Assembly (NCBI GenBank): GCA_012295275.1
Contig: CM022676.1
Span: forward strand, 4,403,681 to 4,467,680
Direction of reading: 5' to 3'
DNA from: Chrysomallon squamiferum
Taxonomy: Eukaryota; Mollusca; Gastropoda; Neomphalida; Peltospiridae
Length of the DNA: 64,000 bases
Shown one piece after another: positions 45,399 to 64,000 of the stretch. The notes beneath the pieces were generated by a model. It was not told the DNA's origin and did not search any database. It worked only from the letters and a program-made list of their open reading frames with translations. The translations under genes and the position numbers were made by a program. Every line of letters starts with the position of its first letter. Position 1 is the stretch's first letter.

Positions 45399-45456
45399 CT
45401 TGTACGTAAATTACACATCCCAGCAACACGAACACACAGAATATCTTACAACTCAT
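45399..45456 (-). CDS. Free-standing leader exon 5
   Basis: 58 bases, M-S-C-K-I-F-C-V-F-V-L-L-G-C-V-I-Y-V-Q, donor GTATGT, with promoter block 45457-45710. Its intron-1 sequence breaks off near 45210 into 3' flank sequence, so its own Ig exons are deleted. Confidence 0.7.
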
Positions 45457-46725
45457 TTCCAGTGTTTTAGTTTTAACTGCCGTTAATAAAAATATAGTTT
45501 CTTTCTTTTCTTGACTGCTTTCTCGATTTTACTGCTCTCAAGGTAAAAGCTGTTTTCGACGCCTTCTTGTTGTAATTTATTCTGGTAACTTATGACGTTT
45601 ACTTCCTGTGTCAGACAAAACGTGACCAAAAGTCTCATTGGCTGTGCATATTTATTAATAAACTAAATCCACTCGATTGAATCAGAAAAAATACCTAATG
45701 CAGCCTGAGATATAACATACAGAGTTGTATTTTGAATAGTTAATTCTTCTTAGTAGGTTATTTCTTCTTCTTCGTTTTCTTTTTATTTTCATTTATTTTT
45801 TGTATTTATTTATATTTTGGTTTTAGTTTATTTTACTTTCTTTTTGTATTTAAGTACATTTATAAGTATGTGTGAAGGTATTTCATCCTAAAAGGTGTAT
45901 GTATTTCGATATTTGCATTTATACCTATATGTAAATACAGATGTAGTTAAGTACGTATATATGTATGTATATATCTCTCTCTATATATGTATGAATGGGT
46001 GTATATGTGTGTGTGTGTATGTCTGTGTTTACATATATATACATATATACACAAACATACTTGCACACACACATATATTTAATGTTAAAATATATATATA
46101 TATATATATATAGATATATATAGCATGTAGATATGTTGTATGTATCTAATATTTATGAGCGTTGGCAGGTAGGTGTTATATGTGCATGTTCGGGTATCAG
46201 TGTATGCTTGTATATGTGCATACATACATACCTGTATATATATATGTGTGTGTGTGTGTATGTGTGTGTGTGTGTAAGTAAGTGTGCGTGTGCATTTTTT
46301 GTAATCAGAAATCTTTGCTGCATAGATAAAAGGCGGCCACTTTGAATTGTGGCGTAACCTAGGCAACATGGATGTTTGCCAAGGTCTGTTTCTTACTTTA
46401 TGACAAGACTTCGTCAGTTTTATTGTTGTATGTTGTGACTCTACCACTCTGTTTAAAACCAGCCAAAAGATTTAACAAAACAGATGATACTCTTTCTATT
46501 GTGTTCGGTTCATACTTAAATATGTGTGTGTGTGTGTGTGTGCGTGTGTGTGTGTGTCTGCTGTATGTTATTATTGTTGTTGTTTTGTTATTATTATTGT
46601 TGTTTTGTTATTATTATTATGCTTGCTTTATTATATATTTTTATACTATATTACGTTATGTTACATTGCGTAACGTTAGGCTGTATAGTGTACTGTCATA
46701 TTCTGATATATTATACGTATGAATA

Positions 46726-46761
<36 letters not shown>

Positions 46762-47876
46762 CATAGATATACCTGTTTCTGTGTATGTATACTATACCTA
46801 TGTATGTGTATACGTTTATATATATATATATATAAACACACACCGACACACACACACACACACACATACGTTTAGTAGTTAAGTAACTTCCCTTTATTAT
46901 GTCCCTTGTCTCCTTTCCTGTTCTAACTGCTTGCCCACAATTTGTTTAACCCATGTTGTGTCATTTCGTTAGACATACGTTGTTACATATGTAATTATAT
47001 ATTCAGAGACAGTGATTGGGTAGAAAGATGGATCGATGTATTGATACAGGGAAGTAAAGAAAGAAAGAACAATCAGACAAAGTAACAGATAAATTGAGAA
47101 TAAGAGAAACGAAAAGAGAGGTGTATAAAATCAGAATTTTCAAGTACAAAAATCGATGGAGAAAGCTTTTTATAAACAAAGACACACAAACAGACTAACA
47201 CATTTGAAAGACAAAGAGAAAGATTACTTTCTTATTGTGTACAAAGGGAAAGAATAAAATACAGCAACGAACTGGAAAATGAATTTATTATGTCAACGAA
47301 AAAAATCTTTCTGATCACGAACACGGAAAGAAACCTGCTAATATGACAAAGAAACATGACATAAGGAGCAGAGAAATAGCACACACTGGTTTAGTTCTTA
47401 CATCAGTTCCCTTCATTATGTCCCTTGTCCTGTTTCCTGTTCTAAATGATTGTTCATAGTTCCTTTAACCCATTTTCTATCATTTCGGTCTTTTTTTACA
47501 TAAGCAACAATTCCCCAAAAATATAACAGTACAGAGAAAGACATTTAACAGGAAACATGCACATACAGAAACATTGTTTAAAAAAACAAAAGCATTTTAA
47601 ATCCCATCCAAGCCGTTTATTTCAATATCAAAAAATAAATAAAACTGATCAAGTCATGTCATGACGTAAGAAACAAAACTTGGCAAACATCCATGTTGGG
47701 TAGGTCACGCGACAATTCAAAATGGCCGCCCTTTTTCAATGCAGCAAAGATTTTTATTCATTAAAAATGCACACGCACACTTAGTTACATTCACGCACAC
47801 ACACATACACACACTCAGATATATATATATGTAAACACACACATTCACACACATGCATACATATATACTTAACTAC

Positions 47877-47908
<32 letters not shown>

Positions 47909-48348
47909 CTGTATAAATGGAAATATTGAAATACATACACCTGTAAGGTAAATTACCTTCACGCACACCTATAAACGTACATATGTAAACTCGGACATTA
48001 ATAAAAATAAAAATAAAAATAAAAAAAATTCGTGACTTATAGATGTAATGTATTTAGCGGATTTCTTATAAATTGTTATATATATCAATTAGCTGAACGG
48101 CATAGATTAAAATGCATTCAACTTTTGAAGGTGGAAATTATTGTTTGCTGGTTAATATTTCAAGACGGTCGACATAGTAGGAAAAGACAAAATTTTCGAA
48201 GGTTTTACGCATGATCGGATATGACGTAATTTGTCAGTGTATTGTTTGTTGTGTATTCGACTGTTTACAGTTATTCTGTAAAAAAAAAAGAAGAAAGAAA
48301 GAAACATTTTAGTACATCCAACGTGTTCTTCTTCTTCTTCTTCTTCTT

Positions 48349-48371
48349 TATTATTCTTCTTATTATTATTA

Positions 48372-48443
<72 letters not shown>

Positions 48444-48444
48444 G

Positions 48445-48479
<35 letters not shown>
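48349..48479. repeat. (ATT)n microsatellite
   Basis: A long, nearly pure trinucleotide run in the inverted arm. Confidence 0.95.
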
Positions 48480-48677
48480 GTTATTGTTATTGTTATTTTT
48501 TTTTTATTATTATATCTCCGTTGCTAATCTCTTTCAGCTAATTCCCAATCTAACCATTTGATTTGTGCTCCCACTACTTTAACGGTTTTATCTATTTTTA
48601 TTTATTTTTTAATTCATTTAAAGACGCATACACGCAATATAGAGATAATCAGGAGAACAAAATAATAATAATAATAA

Positions 48678-48708
<31 letters not shown>

Positions 48709-49228
48709 AATAAAAATAATAAGAAAAGAAATAAAAAAAGAAAAAAAAAATAAAAAGAAAACAAATTAAATTGTTTCCTTAAAGAAAATCGTTTTCCTGA
48801 GAATAAAAACAAATTAATATTGTTTTATTTAATTTGTATGTTCGTTTCTCCACATATTTCAAGATTATTTATTATAATCAAAATTGTTTTCCTGAGAAAA
48901 AAAAAAAAAAAAACTTTCAAAATTTGACTAGATATTCCGTTTGAAAGAGGCCCAGTTAAATTTGTTATCGATTTTGAGTTTACACATATTTCTTCAGATT
49001 TTCCATAAAAACATTTTTAACTTTCCTTTAACACTGAAGAATACACACAGATTCTATTTTTTCATTTGTTATAATCAAAAATGGTTTGACAAACAACTTG
49101 TCTGCAATCTTTCATATGCTCAGGATTATCTGAATTACACCTGAAAAAAAACGGATAAATAAAAAATTTTATCTGAACAAAATGTCGACTGCAGATAATA
49201 AAAGAAAAAACGAAGAACAAAAATAAAA

Positions 49229-49264
<36 letters not shown>

Positions 49265-49344
49265 ATATAAAAACGAACAAAATAAATCATATCTTTCTAC
49301 TTTTCAAAAACATATATGCCAGTATGTGCACGTACGAATATGTC

Positions 49345-49593
49345 TAAAATAGTCATAAAAAAAGTTCACAGGGAAAATAAGATAAGTTCAAATTTTATAA
49401 CATGAGTCTATTTTGTCATCTACTAATATACTAAAACACGTGTCACTTTTTTATATTATTATAACAGTTCCTGAAGTAAATGAAAATGAAAATTTTTTAA
49501 AAATAAAATCGCCTGAATTAGTACCTGCGGCCCAACTGAGGATGAGTCTTGTCTCATGTGGCCAGCTTGTTGAAAAAAGCTTGCCCATTCCTG
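49345..49593. mobile_element. Third, truncated copy of the hAT-like element
   Basis: It ends with the reverse complement of the CAGGAATGGGCAAGC terminus at 49593. The other terminus is missing. It lies next to the plus-strand leader at 49934, mirroring the 22435 copy. Confidence 0.55.
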
Positions 49594-49933
49594 AACTAAA
49601 ACATTGTCAATAATTCATAGCATTATTACATAAATGTATGCTAATACCACTAACGTTAAATAATAATAATAAAAATCTCAAAGTATAATCAGTTTCGTGT
49701 AGACTGTCTTTTCGTAGACTGCAGAAGTCAGTCGATTGAACCCAGTCTATTACAGATTACAGTCTATTACAGTCTATTTTACAAAGAATATAAAGGGTGT
49801 TTTACTTACGAAACAGAAAATAAACGTGGTGACGCATCAACAGGAAAGAAAACAAGGAAGAATTTAAAACAGAAAAACGTAGCTAAGACAGTATATATTT
49901 TCATTAACGACAGTGAAAACTAAAATACTGGAA

Positions 49934-49982
49934 ATGAGTTGTAAGTTATTCGTGTTACTGGGGTGTGTATTGTACGTACAAG
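49934..49982 (+). CDS. Free-standing plus-strand leader exon upstream of gene E
   Basis: 49 bases, M-S-C-K-L-F-V-L-L-G-C-V-L-Y-V-Q, phase 1 end. The donor is GC (CAAG|GCATGT) instead of GT. Joined to gene E from Ig1 on, the total is 1935 bases, 645 codons with the stop, so the frame closes. This leader could therefore serve gene E. Confidence 0.6.
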
Positions 49983-50293
49983 GCATGTATTTTATATTCA
50001 AATTATTTATCTCTATCTGAGTTAGTCTCGTTTCATTTACCAAATGTGGAGTCGACGTCATTTGTGGATGACTAATGGTAATAACTGTGCAACATGAAGT
50101 CTTGAAATATATTTATCAAAATATGAAACCATAACATAAAATAACATAACACAGGATAACATAATGTATCGTAATATGACAGTACATTACACAGAATAAC
50201 GTAACGCAATGTAACATAATGTAATACAATATAAAAATATGTAATAAAGTAAGCATAATAATAATAACAAAACAACAACAATAATAACACACA

Positions 50294-50294
<1 letters not shown>

Positions 50295-50382
<88 letters not shown>
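50295..50382. repeat. (AC)n microsatellite
   Basis: A pure dinucleotide run, the mirror of the TG runs at 21680 and 24660. Confidence 0.95.
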
Positions 50383-50384
<2 letters not shown>

Positions 50385-50766
50385 ATAAACTGAACACAAT
50401 AGAAAGAGTATGCTACTCAATGACTTGACAGAAAGAGTATTAGGTGTTTTGGGTTACATTTTTTGTTCGTCTTTTTCCATGCATGGCTGGTTTTAAACTG
50501 AGTGGTAGAGTTACAACATACAACAACAAAACTAACCAAGTCATGTCATGACGTAAGAAACAAAACTTGGCAAAAATCCCTGTTCCCTAGGTTACGCCAC
50601 AATTCTGCAGCAAAGATTTCTAATTATTAAAATATGCAGACGCACACTTACTTACACACACACGCGCACACACACATATGTATATGTATGTATATATGTA
50701 TGTATACACACACAAGCATAGATTGATACCCGAACATACATACATACACATATACAACCTACCTGC

Positions 50767-50810
<44 letters not shown>

Positions 50811-51179
50811 AACATTACATATATGTGTGTGTCTGTCTGCGTGTATGTTTGTTTATATATGTTTATATGTATGTAAACACACACGTATACACACTTACAT
50901 ACATATATACATATACAGAAATATACATACGTACATATATACTTAACTACATGTCTATGTATATATCTGTATAAATGCAAATATGGAAATACATACACCT
51001 GTAAGATAGAACACCTTCACACACACTTATAAACGTACATAAATACACTCGGACATCAATAATAATAATTAAAAAACTAGTAATAAAAGAAAAGAAAAGA
51101 AAATAAAAGAAAAAGAAAACGAAGAAGAAGAAAACACATTCTAAGCAGAATTAACTATTCAAAATACAACGCTGTATGT
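50383..51179. repeat. Reversed X-box-type unit and microsatellites before gene E
   Basis: The conserved unit lies at 50385-50640 in reverse with a changed site (TTCCCTAGGTTAC). TA/TATG repeats follow to 51000 and T/A-rich sequence to 51180. It mirrors 20930-21680. No gene is seen. Confidence 0.7.
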
Positions 51180-51436
51180 TATATCTCAGGTTGCATTATG
51201 TATTTTTCTGATTCAGTCGAGTGGATTTAGTTTATTAATAAATATGCAGAGCCAATGAGACTTTTGGTCACGTTTTGTTTCACACAGGAAGTAAACCTCA
51301 TAAGTTACCAGAATAAAGTACAACAAGAAGACGTCGAAAACTGCTTTTACATTAACAGCAGTAAAATCGAGAAAGCAGTGAAGAAAAGACAGTAACTATA
51401 TTTTTATAAATGGCAGTTAAAACTAAAACACTGGAA
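51180..51436 (+). promoter_or_regulatory. Gene E promoter block
   Basis: The coding strand shows TTTATTAATAAATATGCA, CCAAT at 51252-51256 and CAGGAAGT at 51285-51292, then a purine-rich 5' UTR ending AACACTGGAAATGAG. The spacing is the same as before the other leaders. The elements were assigned by eye. Confidence 0.6.
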
Positions 51437-58809
<7,373 letters not shown>

Positions 58810-61800
58810 CGAAACTGCTGTTCATGAATGACAAAGAAGGAAACAAGTTCTCTTTGTTAATAATTCACTTCTTAAATCTGTTTCATGAAAACCTACAGAA
58901 TATTAATTTATTACAACTTTTTTTTATTAAAATACAAAGACTTCAGTTTGTACAATGACACCACATTTGAACTGCGTAAATAGCTACCTGTGGGAAATGT
59001 TATAAATATTTTAATGAGTTGCTAATCGCGAATTTTTAATCATTCATTACCATTGTCTGAGATGTGACTCTAACTATATGAAAACTTCGGGAGATTTCTG
59101 ACTTAAAATTAAACTATTTACCCACGTATACCTTAACTAAAAGAAACATTTGATCAATCTCAGTAACACTGATCTCATTCGGAAATGTTTCATCTTTTAA
59201 TCTTTTATATTTCCTCAGATGTAAGATCCTTGACGTCATGAAAGTCTTTATTTTGTTGTATAACAGTAACATGAGAAATGAAATTCCTGGCTGACAATGT
59301 CAGAATAAATCTATATTTACAGCTGGGTTTTTTTTATATACTAATAAGAGTGTTCTTTCCACGGTTTCGTAAACTTTATCTGTCAAAGCTGTTCTCTTTT
59401 TTGGTGATACTTGTGAGTTTTTCATATTTTTATAAGCATAATTCTACATGATGATTTTGTAAAATTTGGACGAGGGTTCGAGCGTACCAATCGATTTTGT
59501 TTGATTTTTGTTGTTTGTTTGTTTTTTATATTGAAATATACGGCTTAGATTGGATTTAAAAGTCTTTTGTTTTTTCAAACAATGTTTCAGTATGTGCATG
59601 TTTCCTGTTAAATGTCTTTCTCTATACTGTTAGATTTTATTTGGAATTGTTGCTTATGTAACACAGACCGAAATGTCAGAAAATGGGTTAAAGGAATTGT
59701 GAGCAAGCAGTTAGAATTGGAAATAGGACAAGGGACATAATGAAGGGAACTGATTTAACTACTAAACTAGTGTGTAGTATTTCTCTGTCACTATGTCATG
59801 TTTCTTTATCATATAGCAGGTTTGTTTATGTGTTCGCGATAACTAAAACTGTTTGATGAAAACCTTCAGAATATTAATTTCTTAAAAAATTGTTTTAATT
59901 AAAATACAAAGACTTCAGTTGCTACAGTGACACCAGATTTGAACTGTGTAAAGAGCTACCTGTGAGAAATGTTATAAACATTTTAAAGAGTTGCTAATCG
60001 CGAATTTCTACCATTCATTAACATTGTGTGAATTGTGAATGTAACTATATTAAAATCTCCTGTTATTTATCATGTAAAATTAACGTATTAAATAGATACA
60101 CATAAACAAAAAAAAAAAGTTTTATCAATCTCAGTAATGGCTTCCCGCGATGATACCCAAGAAATGGAACTTCGTTCATATTCGCAAATTTTCTATTTTT
60201 ATTTTATTTAATTTTTAAATAAACATTTCTTTTATAATGGTGACATGAGAAATGAAATTATTGGCTGACAATGAGAGAATAAAACTATATTTACAGTTTT
60301 CTTTACTAACAAGAGTACCCGCTCTAGTGTCTGGTAACCTGTATCATTTTTGGTATACTTTTGAGTTCTTCATCTTTTTACACTCAATCTGCATTGAGTG
60401 GGGTTTAATTCTGTATGATGATTTTATGACGATTTCTGTAAAAGTTTGAGGAGTGCGTACGAACTGATTTTTCATATTAACTGCTTGTGTAGTATTTAAA
60501 ACGTACGAATACATGGGATTAACGTGAAGAACTGTTCAACCCGTGGAATTCCATTGTTGATACTTCGTTTCCAGGACAACGGATGACACGGCAAAGCAAT
60601 ATAGCCAGATGACGAGAGGAATATTGCCAGGAAGGTTCTGACGTCATGACATTTCTATTATTTCTCAGTAACCACCGCTTTGAAACACAATGGCTTTTGC
60701 TAACAAAAAAATCTCTCGATGATTTAAATAACAAAATTTCAGCTACAGTGTACTGTAAGCAGCGGTATCAAAAAAATAAAAAATAAAAAATAAATCATAA
60801 TCTGCAGAAATGGATCATATATGATATACTGCATAGCTACTTGTTGACCAGAAAAATAAATAAATAAATAAAAATAATAAAATCCACATACAATATTTTC
60901 ACTGTTCATGTGTTTCTCTGTTGTAATGAATCGACTTGTGACTGACATTCTGATGTAGAATTACTGTTGTACGCCTTCAGTATTTTTTGCAAACTTCATT
61001 TATAACAAAGAAAAGGAACTGAAGAACTGGGTTAGAGAGAAATTCAAATTAACTGGTGTAATCACTAATATCCGTACACTTTTACATCTCTGAATACAGA
61101 TGTATTACTAAAATATTGCTTTGAATTAATTAGGAAACTTATCTCTGTTGTCCTGTTTAATTTGTTTTTTTTCTTTCTTTTACCCTCTTTTCAAACTTCT
61201 AGAACTGTACTAGCAGATGTAAATAGTTGATTTTACTTGTTATCCAGACTTAAAAGGAACTCGGGAAGAAGAATCATTATAGAAAAAAGAAGGAAAAATG
61301 AAGATTGCATATTGCTGCTTGTGTAACAATGACTGAAATGATAGAAAATTTGTTAAAGAATTTGTGAGCAAGCAGTTGGAACGGGAAATATGATAAGGGA
61401 AGTAATGGAGGGAACTAGTGTGTACTATTTTTCTGTTCATTATATTATCTTTTTTTATATTAGCAGGTTTCTTTCTGTGTTCGTGATCACAACGATTTTT
61501 TCGTTGACATAATAAATACATTTTCCAGTTCTCTGCTATATTTTATTCTTTCCCTTCGTACACAATAAGTAAACTAATGTTTCTCTTTGTTTTTCAAATG
61601 TGTTCATCTCTTTGTGTGTCTTTGTTTATAACAAGCTTTCTCCATCGATTTTTTATTTCAACTGTTCTGATTATACACACCTCTCTTTTCTTTTCTATTA
61701 TTCTCAATTTATCTGTTTATCTGTCTGATTGTTCTTTCTTTCTTTACTCACACACAATAGAAAGAGTATGCTACTCAATGACTTGACAGAAAGAGTGTCA

Positions 61801-62999
61801 TGTGCTTTAGGTTATATCGTTAGTTCGTCTTTTTTTCATGCGTCACTGGTTTTAAACAGAGTGGTAGGCTCAGAACATACAACAATAACACTGACCACGT
61901 GATGTCATGACGTATATATATATACATATATTTAAATATTACATATACCAAAATAAAACTGACGAATGTTTAAATATATATATATAGATAGATATATATG
62001 CGTCATAACGTGACTTGGTCAGTTTTATTTTGGGATGTTGTAACTCTACACTCTATTTATGTGTGTGTGAGTGTGTGTGTTTGTGAGTTATGTATATATG
62101 TATATATATATGTATATGTAAACACAAACATATACCCACATACATACATATATACATATAGAGATATATACATACATCTAGACATACTGTATATACATAT
62201 ATGTATAAATGCAAATATGGAAATACATACACCTGTATGGTAAAATATCTTCACACATACTTATAAACGTACATAAATACACTCGGACATGAATAAAAAT
62301 AAAAGCAATAAAAAAAAGAAAAATAAATAACAGAACGTATGTCTAACGAAATGACAGAACAACGGTTAAACGAATTTTGAGCAAGGAGTTAGAACAGGAA
62401 AACAGTCAAGGGAGATAATTATACATAGGTAGATAGATAGATACGTATATACATACATAGGTATATTATACATACACACACATACATAAAAGCATACACT
62501 GATACCCGAACATATACCACCTACTATGTGTGTGTGTGTGTGTGTATATATATGCCTATATGTATCTCTATTTGTTATATTTAAACATTTCATATATATA
62601 TCTCTCTATATATGTGTGTGTGTCTGTGCGCGTGCATGTTTGTTTATATATGTATATATATATATATATGTATGTATGAATGTATGTGTGGAAACACATA
62701 TACAAACACACATACATATATACATATACAGATATTTACATACATATATACTTAACTACATATCTATATAAATGTGTATAAATGCAGATATGGAAATATA
62801 TACACCTGTTTGGTAAAATATCTTCACACATACTTATAAACGTACATAAATACACTCGGACATCAGTACTAAAAAAAACAACTAATAAACAATTAAAAAA
62901 ACCAACTAATAAATAAATAAATATATAAAAAAAAGTAAAATAGAATAAAATAAAAGGAAAACGAAGAAGAAGAAAAAACATTCTAAGCAGAATTAACTA
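58810..62999. repeat. 3' flank of gene E and intergenic repeats
   Basis: 58810-59830 mirrors the 3' flanks of genes B and C. 59830-61230 mirrors 27600-28900 next to gene D. 61240-61740 is the dispersed flank unit reversed. 61745-62330 has an X-box-type unit piece and TA repeats. 62335-62990 has the 110-base unit and TATG repeats. A segment of about 190 bases at 60565-60760 is absent from the gene D side. No gene is seen. Confidence 0.7.
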
Positions 63000-63273
63000 T
63001 TGAAAATACAACTCTGCATGTTATATCTCAGGTTGCATTTTGTATTTTTCTGATTCAGTCGAGTGGATTTAGTTTATTAATAAATAAGCAGACCCAGTGA
63101 CACTTGTGTTCATATTGTGTATGAAACAGGAAATAAAACCTTTACCAGAATAAAGTACAACAAGAAGGCGTCGAAAACAGTTTTAACATTAACAGCAGTA
63201 AAAACGAGAAAGCAGTGAAGAAAAGAAAGTAACTATATTTTTATTAACGGCAGTTAAAACTAAAACACTGGAA
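63000..63273 (+). promoter_or_regulatory. Gene F promoter block
   Basis: Same order as the other promoters, but the CCAAT box is changed to CCCAGT in GACCCAGTGACAC, so this copy may be weaker. It is aligned by eye with 51180-51436. Confidence 0.55.
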
Positions 63274-63331
63274 ATGAGTGCTAAGTTATTCTGTGTGTTC
63301 GTGTTACTGGGATCTCTAAGTTACGTACAAG
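63274..63331 (+). CDS. Gene F leader exon
   Basis: 58 bases, M-S-A-K-L-F-C-V-F-V-L-L-G-S-L-S-Y-V-Q, GTATGT donor. Ala replaces the usual Cys at position 3. Confidence 0.85.
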
Positions 63332-63742
63332 GTATGTATTTTATATTCCTGCCAAAAGGCAGACGTGTCATAAACTATAGTATAGCATAAATTATGGAAT
63401 ATTCTGATACAATTAAATACAGAACACAGAACAAAATTATATTAAATTATATTAATTAATAGATTTATTTGTAGATTTATTAATTACATTTACCATATTA
63501 TAATTAGGCTCTTGCTGTTGTTTGTATGTTCCCGAGTGATACATATTTACAAACTGTGAAATCTAAATTGAGTCGAAATTATGTTTCGTTGACTAAGGTA
63601 AAAAACTATATGCATGATTGTGTGATTTGAAGTTTTGAAATATCTGTATTAAAGCATTAGGCAATAACATAACATTCCATGACATAAGATAACGTTAGGA
63701 TATGAGAGTCGATAATGTAACATAATGTAATAAAATTTAAAG

Positions 63743-63781
<39 letters not shown>

Positions 63782-64000
63782 AATAAATTAATTAATTAAT
63801 AAATAAATAAATAAATTAATAAAAATAACACAAAATGTGAATGTAATTATAAAATATGTATTTAATTTACTTTTGAATTTTGTTTGATTATTATTATTTT
63901 AAACAGAAGTTTGGTTTTTCGTAATAACAACATCAGACAGGAATGTAATTGTAGGATCACCTTTTACTTTTACCTGTCGAGGATATCCTGTTTCTATAAT
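63274..64000 (+). CDS. Gene F: start of another receptor gene, cut by the window edge
   Basis: A leader exon is followed by an intron and the first 94 bases of an Ig1 exon. Both parts are open and in phase. The Ig1 start differs clearly from the other copies. The rest lies outside the window. Confidence 0.75.
63907..64000 (+). CDS. Gene F Ig1 exon, partial
   Basis: Acceptor AACAG (or AACAGAAG three bases later). Reads V-W-F-F-V-I-T-T-S-D-R-N-V-I-V-G-S-P-F-T-F-T-C before the window ends. Confidence 0.75.

Larger units (their letters stand above)
45457..49933. repeat. Promoter block, flank units and start of the inverted arm
   Basis: A promoter to 45710; repeats; the X-box-type unit with a perfect site at 46354-46367; TG/TA repeats; dispersed units 46870-47580; then near 47640-48000 the orientation flips. 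From 48000 on the sequence mirrors 22800-24120, including ATT/TTC repeats (48330-48500), GAA repeats and low-complexity A/T runs. No gene is seen. Confidence 0.7.

Noticed and set aside
60755-60775. AAGCAGCGGTATC resembling a cDNA-library adapter end
   Set aside because: It has a mismatch to the adapter I know and the GCGGTATC part is shared with genomic sequence at 28066, so contamination is unlikely.

Overview
The window looks like nuclear DNA of an invertebrate animal. It is AT-rich, dense in microsatellites (TG, TA, CT/GA, ATT, ATCT), has spliced genes with GT-AG introns, and carries a fossil Tc1/mariner transposase and hAT-like short elements. The immunoglobulin (Ig) domains with a C-x3-C-x2-C cluster around the first core cysteine resemble many-copy Ig proteins of molluscs, so a mollusc or other lophotrochozoan is my best guess. 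The species cannot be fixed from sequence alone.

The window is one tandem and inverted cluster of a single gene family: cell-surface Ig receptors. The family plan, rebuilt by comparing copies by eye, is: promoter with CCAAT box and ETS-like site; leader exon (signal peptide); Ig1 (about 104 codons); Ig2 (87); Ig3 (104); Ig4 (87); Ig5 (about 82); transmembrane exon (39); a short basic exon; a tail exon with an ITIM-type tyrosine motif; one or two tail exons each with an ITAM-type pair (YxxL-x8-YxxL); and a short last exon. Nearly every junction is phase 1, so exons can be duplicated, skipped or swapped without losing frame.

Layout. Gene A (minus, 1-5614) runs off the left edge and has a frameshifted Ig2. 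Gene B (minus, 9155-11733) is a shrunken pseudogene that keeps leader, broken Ig1, transmembrane and ITAM exons. Gene C (minus, 14303-20644) has leader and Ig1-Ig5 intact, but a deletion fuses Ig5 to half of the transmembrane exon. Three extra leader/promoter modules follow (22093, 25083, and a decayed one at 26292). Gene D (minus, 28862-37101) is split by an inverted 2.6 kb segment and a 200-base assembly gap. Two more free-standing leaders lie upstream of it (40260, 45456). Gene E (plus, 51437-58809) has every exon from Ig1 to the last tail exon open, but its own leader is cut; an intact leader lies upstream at 49934. Gene F (plus, 63274-64000) begins at the right edge. Genes C and E with their flanks form a large inverted duplication.

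Taken together, the copies look like a birth-and-death receptor family. Ig1 varies in sequence and length between copies, while the other Ig exons keep a fixed length. The tail combines inhibitory-type and activating-type tyrosine motifs in one chain. Extra leader exons could serve as alternative first exons. A conserved stop-containing exon between Ig5 and the transmembrane exon could make a secreted form. Expression and function are inference; exon structure and motifs are read directly.
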